From NCBI GenBank assembly GCA_025449115.1, contig JAHLKC010000036.1, forward strand, positions 124,001 to 188,000: a DNA stretch of 64,000 nucleotides, in the 5' to 3' direction. The stretch comes from Chytridium lagenaria (lineage: Eukaryota; Chytridiomycota; Chytridiomycetes; Chytridiales; Chytridiaceae). The stretch's first letter is position 1; every line of letters starts with the position of its first letter. A program made the translations under genes and the position numbers. This document shows, in pieces, positions 60,686 to 64,000 of this stretch. Under the pieces are notes generated by a model. That model was not told the origin of the DNA and ran no database searches. It was given only the letters and a program-made list of their open reading frames with translations.

Positions 60686-63600
60686 ATGACGGGAAAGACA
60701 GATGTGATGATCAGCTATCAGTAAGCTTACTCTCCAAAATTGAGCTAATTGATGCAGATGGGGCCACCAAAAAACAGCTGTTGCGGTCAAGGAGTCGCTC
60801 GAAGCTGCTGGGCTCACTGTATGGATGGATGTTGAACGTATGCGTGGGAACATCAACGACGCAATGTGTGAAGCCGTCACGGAATCCTCTGTCGTCATCC
60901 CCTGTCTTTCCTTTTATATGAGGTTAGAGCCACAACCGTAATTCCTGTTCTTACCGTTCACCAGTCCTCGCATAATTGCAAGAAGGAGCTGAATTTCGCG
61001 GACGAAGAACGGAAACCTCTCGTTCCTATTCGTCTTGACAAAGGACCCCTTAAATGGTCACGCTTGATCACGGCAGGGTCGCTGTACGTCGACCTCTCAG
61101 AAATCACAGACTTCAAGGGAAAAGTCTGGGAAAATAGAATGGAATCCTTAACGAGCGAAATACGTTCCAAAATAAAAGATCTACGGGATAAAGAGGAGAG
61201 TGCGAAACCTGTGAAGGAAGGCTTGAAATCTGGGACAACTCAAACCGAAAAGCCCACGGAAGAGTCCCAAACGAAGCTGGTAGAATATGCTGCGTTTTTG
61301 GCGTCGTTTGGATCTGCTGGAAAGGATATCAAGCAGATTATTACTGGTCTTAAAATGGCGTCGGATAAAAACATCCCCAAAGCTATGACGATGTACGGCT
61401 ATTGTCTCGAAAAAGGGTTTGGTGTTTCAAAGTCCCCCGGTGCCGCTTTCGAACTCTACAAGCGCGCCGTAGAGCTCGGTGAACCCGGTGCCATGAACAA
61501 CATTGGGCACTGCTACGAGCATGGGATAGGATGTGAAAAGGATTTGGATATGGCATTCACCATTACCAAATGTCAGTAGACGCTGGAATGTTAAGGCGCT
61601 TACGAATTTGGGGAGGTGCTTTAAGAATGGGATTGGAGTTGAAAAGGATACGACGCAAACGGCGGAGCTTTTTATGAAGGGTATGGCGGAGGGAGATATG
61701 AATGCCGGTGTTAACCTGGGAATATCGCTGCTACACGGACATGGCGTTGAGAAAGATGTTCCAGAAGCTGTGAATATTCTCAAGAAATATGCCGGGAACA
61801 ACGCGAAAGCCCAAAACGTACTCGGTGATTGTTACCTCAGGTAAGAAAGTGATTTATAACATCTGATGATCTCAAATCGTTCCCCGTATTCCAGAGACTC
61901 CGTGCTTTTCTTTAAATAATTATTAAATTTTCTAAAAGGGGCATCGGCGTTAATCCGAATCCAGCCAAGGCCACCGAGCTCTACATGGCCTCCTCCGTAC
62001 GAGGAAACGATCGTGCTCTCATAGTCTCGGCTACTGCTACGAAAATGGTATCGGAGGCCTCCCTCAAGACCCCGAAACCGCTTTCAAGCTGTACAAAAAA
62101 TCTTCTGAAAAGGGAAACACACTTGCAACCACCAACATTGGCGCTTGCTACCAAAACGGTGTCGGTACGGAAAAGAACGAAAAGGCTGCATTTGAGTGTT
62201 TTGATGGTGCTGTGAAGAAGGGGGAGAGTGCGGCATATGTAAAGCTTGCAACGTGTTATGCGAAAGGGATTGGGACCACCGTAGATACCAAAAAGGCGGC
62301 GCAAGTGCTGTTGGATCCGGTGGTGAAGGATAATGTGGACGTTAAGGAAACATTAAAGGCTTTTTTGGCGGAAAATCTTATTACAGTACCGGAAGATGTG
62401 AAGAAGGAGATTTTGGAGACATCTAAGCCGAAAGTGCTGGTTGCGGCTGACAAAAGCGACAGGAGCACATTAAAAGGTTGGATAGCGGGATTCTCCTTTT
62501 TCTTAAATTTCTTTTACTTATTCGACTTATTTATCTTGAACACGCCCTTTAACTTTCCAGCCAAAAGATTCTTAGGTAAACTGTTCTTTTGCTTCCGGAT
62601 TTCCGTTAATTAACTGATTTTTAACATTTCATCTTCTTAGATTTTAAAAGTTCCTGGCCTGGCTCGGCACTCCCCATCCCCTCAAAAGGTCGACACGGTA
62701 AGTGCCTGAAGTTTCAAACATCCTTTCTACTTTCTTGAGTTTATTTCTAATTACTTTGCAGGATACCACTAAAAGCAAGATCTTAAACCACCCTATCGCC
62801 GTTGAAAACACAAACATCAAAACTTACCTCGATATGATATCCTCTATTTCGTAACAGAACAACCGAGACTTCAATCAGCGCTTCGAATGAACGTCGCGAG
62901 GGTTGAAAAAAATTTAAGTGGGGATGAGAAAGCTGTGCTTTATCTATTCTGATGGAAGTGCTGCTCGAGCTTTCTGGAAGGTTTAAAGGTATATGGGTCT
63001 CCTCTCAATGATGTCCGTTAAGCTTTATTACTAGATTTCGAACATTTCCTGTCTTTAATGGTCCGCCTTCCACGCCCTGAGACCTTAGACCACTGTAAGA
63101 TCAAATCGCACCGCTTACATCTCTAACCCTCCTAACTTTTCAGGAATTTAATAAATCTAAATTATTCAACCACAAATCCGTCGCATGCAACGATGGAATC
63201 AAGGAATACATGGAATTGGCGTTTCTCTATTTTTGTGTCAAAGGAAGCACGCTTTCAAGCTGTATTTTTAAATGATTTGGAAAGAGTTGAGGTGATGCTA
63301 AGTGATGACGAGAGGGCGGATGGACTTACAGCTCTTGCCGAGGTGCTAATTGAGGCTGCTGTTTCTGAAGAATCTGAGAAGAATGTGGAACCAAGAGCTT
63401 TGCAGACGAAAGATACGGAGACTAGAAGTGTGGAGACTAGAGATGTGGAGCCCGAAGTACAGGGTTATAAAAGTGGGTTAAATGTGCTGAAATTTATTTT
63501 AATTGAATTTAGACTTCGAGAACCTCCTGTCGTCTGTGGAAAAGATCCCGACTGTAGAGCAATTCAATGCTGTAAGCTTTTAACTACTTTTTCAACGTCG

Positions 63601-64000
63601 TAAAAGCTTTACTAACATGTTGTAAAGGGTTTCAACAAAGATGCTCTTCACAGCAACACTGCCGTGGAAAACAACGAACGCGTCATTGAGTACGTTGACA
63701 CTATTGCCCTCTACTTCTCCACAGAAGATCGCTTCCAGTCTGTTCTTCGAAGCGATGTAGAGAGACTTGAAGAGAGTCTTAGTGCGTCTGAGCGAGCAGG
63801 TGGACTTGCTGCCATTGCGGAGGTGCTGGCAGGTATTGATACTCATGAACCAGAAATTGTGAGTGTAGGTTTTTTAAATTCTATCTAACATATTTAATAG
63901 GTGGAGATTTCTCACGACTATGAACATGACGGAGATTTTGAGGGTTTCCATGGAGATGACGATGCTGCGGCGGTGGAAGCCACAGCCGGAGACTTTATAA
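60686..64000 (+). CDS. TIR domain - Sel1 repeats - helical modules (tandem paralog, partial at window end)
   Basis: A close paralog of the upstream gene, cut by the window end. Exons are 60686-60720 (again 35 nt, phase 2), 60758-60922, 60965-61843, about 61939-62477, and then a series of short exons. TIR motifs are DVMISYQWGHQKTA, EAAGLTVWMDVERMRGNIND and HNCKKELNFADEERKPLVPI, with the same Glu as gene 1. The linker differs (Lys/Glu-rich). Sel1 repeats follow (AMTMYGYCLEKGFG, AMNNIGHCYEHGIG, AGVNLGISLLHGHG, AQNVLGDCYLRGIG, TNIGACYQNGVG, KLATCYAKGIG). In place of the 15-residue repeats come three copies of the helical module and an acidic tail (HDYEHDGDFEGFHGDDDA) open to base 64000. Frame breaks at about 60911, 61563, 61588, 62030, 62650, 62855, 62955 and 63230 are single-base differences from gene 1 or from the other modules. 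Confidence 0.86.
62641..62988 (+). other. Helical module copy 1 (paralog 2)
   Basis: Exon A 62641-62697 (FLAWLGTPHPLKRSTR after a one-base shift) and exon B 62762-62988 (AVENTNIKTYLDMISSI, ALRMNVARVEKNLSGDEKAV, LMEVLLELSG). Two frame changes lie inside exon B. Confidence 0.65.
63035..63475 (+). other. Helical module copy 2 (paralog 2)
   Basis: Exon A 63035-63094 (FEHFLSLMVRLPRPETLDH) and exon B from 63144 (FNKSKLFNHKSVACNDGIKE, ARFQAVFLNDLERVEVMLSD, ERADGLTALAEVLIEAAV), followed by a Glu/Thr-rich linker with EPRALQTKDTETRSVETRDV. Confidence 0.72.
63513..63858 (+). other. Helical module copy 3 (paralog 2)
   Basis: Exon A 63513-63571 (FENLLSSVEKIPTVEQFNA) and exon B 63628-63858 (GFNKDALHSNTAVENNERVI, EYVDTIALYFSTEDRFQSVL, DVERLEESLSASERAGGLAA, IAEVLAGI). 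This copy is free of frame breaks and best defines the module. Confidence 0.78.

Noticed and set aside
1..64000. tRNA, rRNA, transposon or viral genes
   Set aside because: I looked for cloverleaf-type GGTTC-containing stretches, rRNA-like blocks, and reverse transcriptase, transposase or integrase motifs by eye and saw none; a dedicated RNA-gene scan would be needed to exclude small ones.

Overview
The window is nuclear DNA from a fungus, most likely an early-diverging lineage such as a chytrid. The evidence is dense, compact GT-AG introns (many 40-100 nt, some exons of only 8-15 nt), a fungal DUF1769/UPF0590 protein, and a Ypt7/Rab7, haspin, WDR48, NIPSNAP and ISA2 complement arranged as small single genes. 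No tRNA, rRNA, transposon, plasmid or bacterial operon was seen. The lineage below 'fungus' is an inference.

Layout. 0-1 kb: 3' end of a proline-rich gene (+). 2.1-3.5 kb: DUF1769 protein (+). 4.06-12.5 kb: four minus-strand genes: ISA2 (Fe-S assembly), NIPSNAP, a large PPR protein, and a Rab7-type GTPase with a very large insertion between its G4 and G5 motifs. 13.0-16.9 kb: haspin kinase (+), convergent with WDR48 (-, 17.0-22.0 kb). 22.9-24.3 kb: RCC1-like protein (+). 25.2-29.1 kb: Sel1-repeat protein with a long disordered N-terminus (+). 30.5-34.2 kb: C2H2 zinc-finger protein (+). 34.5-35.1 kb: small secreted Cys-containing protein (+). 35.1-50.8 kb: mostly lineage-specific proteins, among them an RGG-box protein, a CCCH zinc-finger protein and a PH-domain protein. 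51.9-64.0 kb: two tandem paralogous genes that join an N-terminal TIR domain to Sel1 repeats.

The TIR-Sel1 pair is the most remarkable part. Both proteins share the same exon plan: a 35-nt first exon, then a phase-2 intron that splits the TIR domain. Both carry a C-terminal helical module that I do not recognise. It is encoded by a recurring pair of exons, present once in the first gene and at least three times in the second. The first gene then continues into roughly 100 copies of a 15-residue (45-bp) repeat of the type GSVRGSVVADKPAEH, with higher-order duplications of about 381 bp and 1.3 kb. The set looks like a signalling or innate-immunity-like family (TIR enzyme or adaptor, Sel1 scaffold, repeat stalk), but that function is inferred.

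A caution for every gene model: many otherwise well-conserved coding regions (PPR, Rab7, haspin, WDR48, zinc finger, TIR paralog 2) are interrupted by single-base indels, often in homopolymers and often in compensating pairs. I read most of these as long-read assembly errors rather than pseudogenes. Gene ends are therefore given as the span over which homologous coding sequence can be followed, and several N-termini are approximate.
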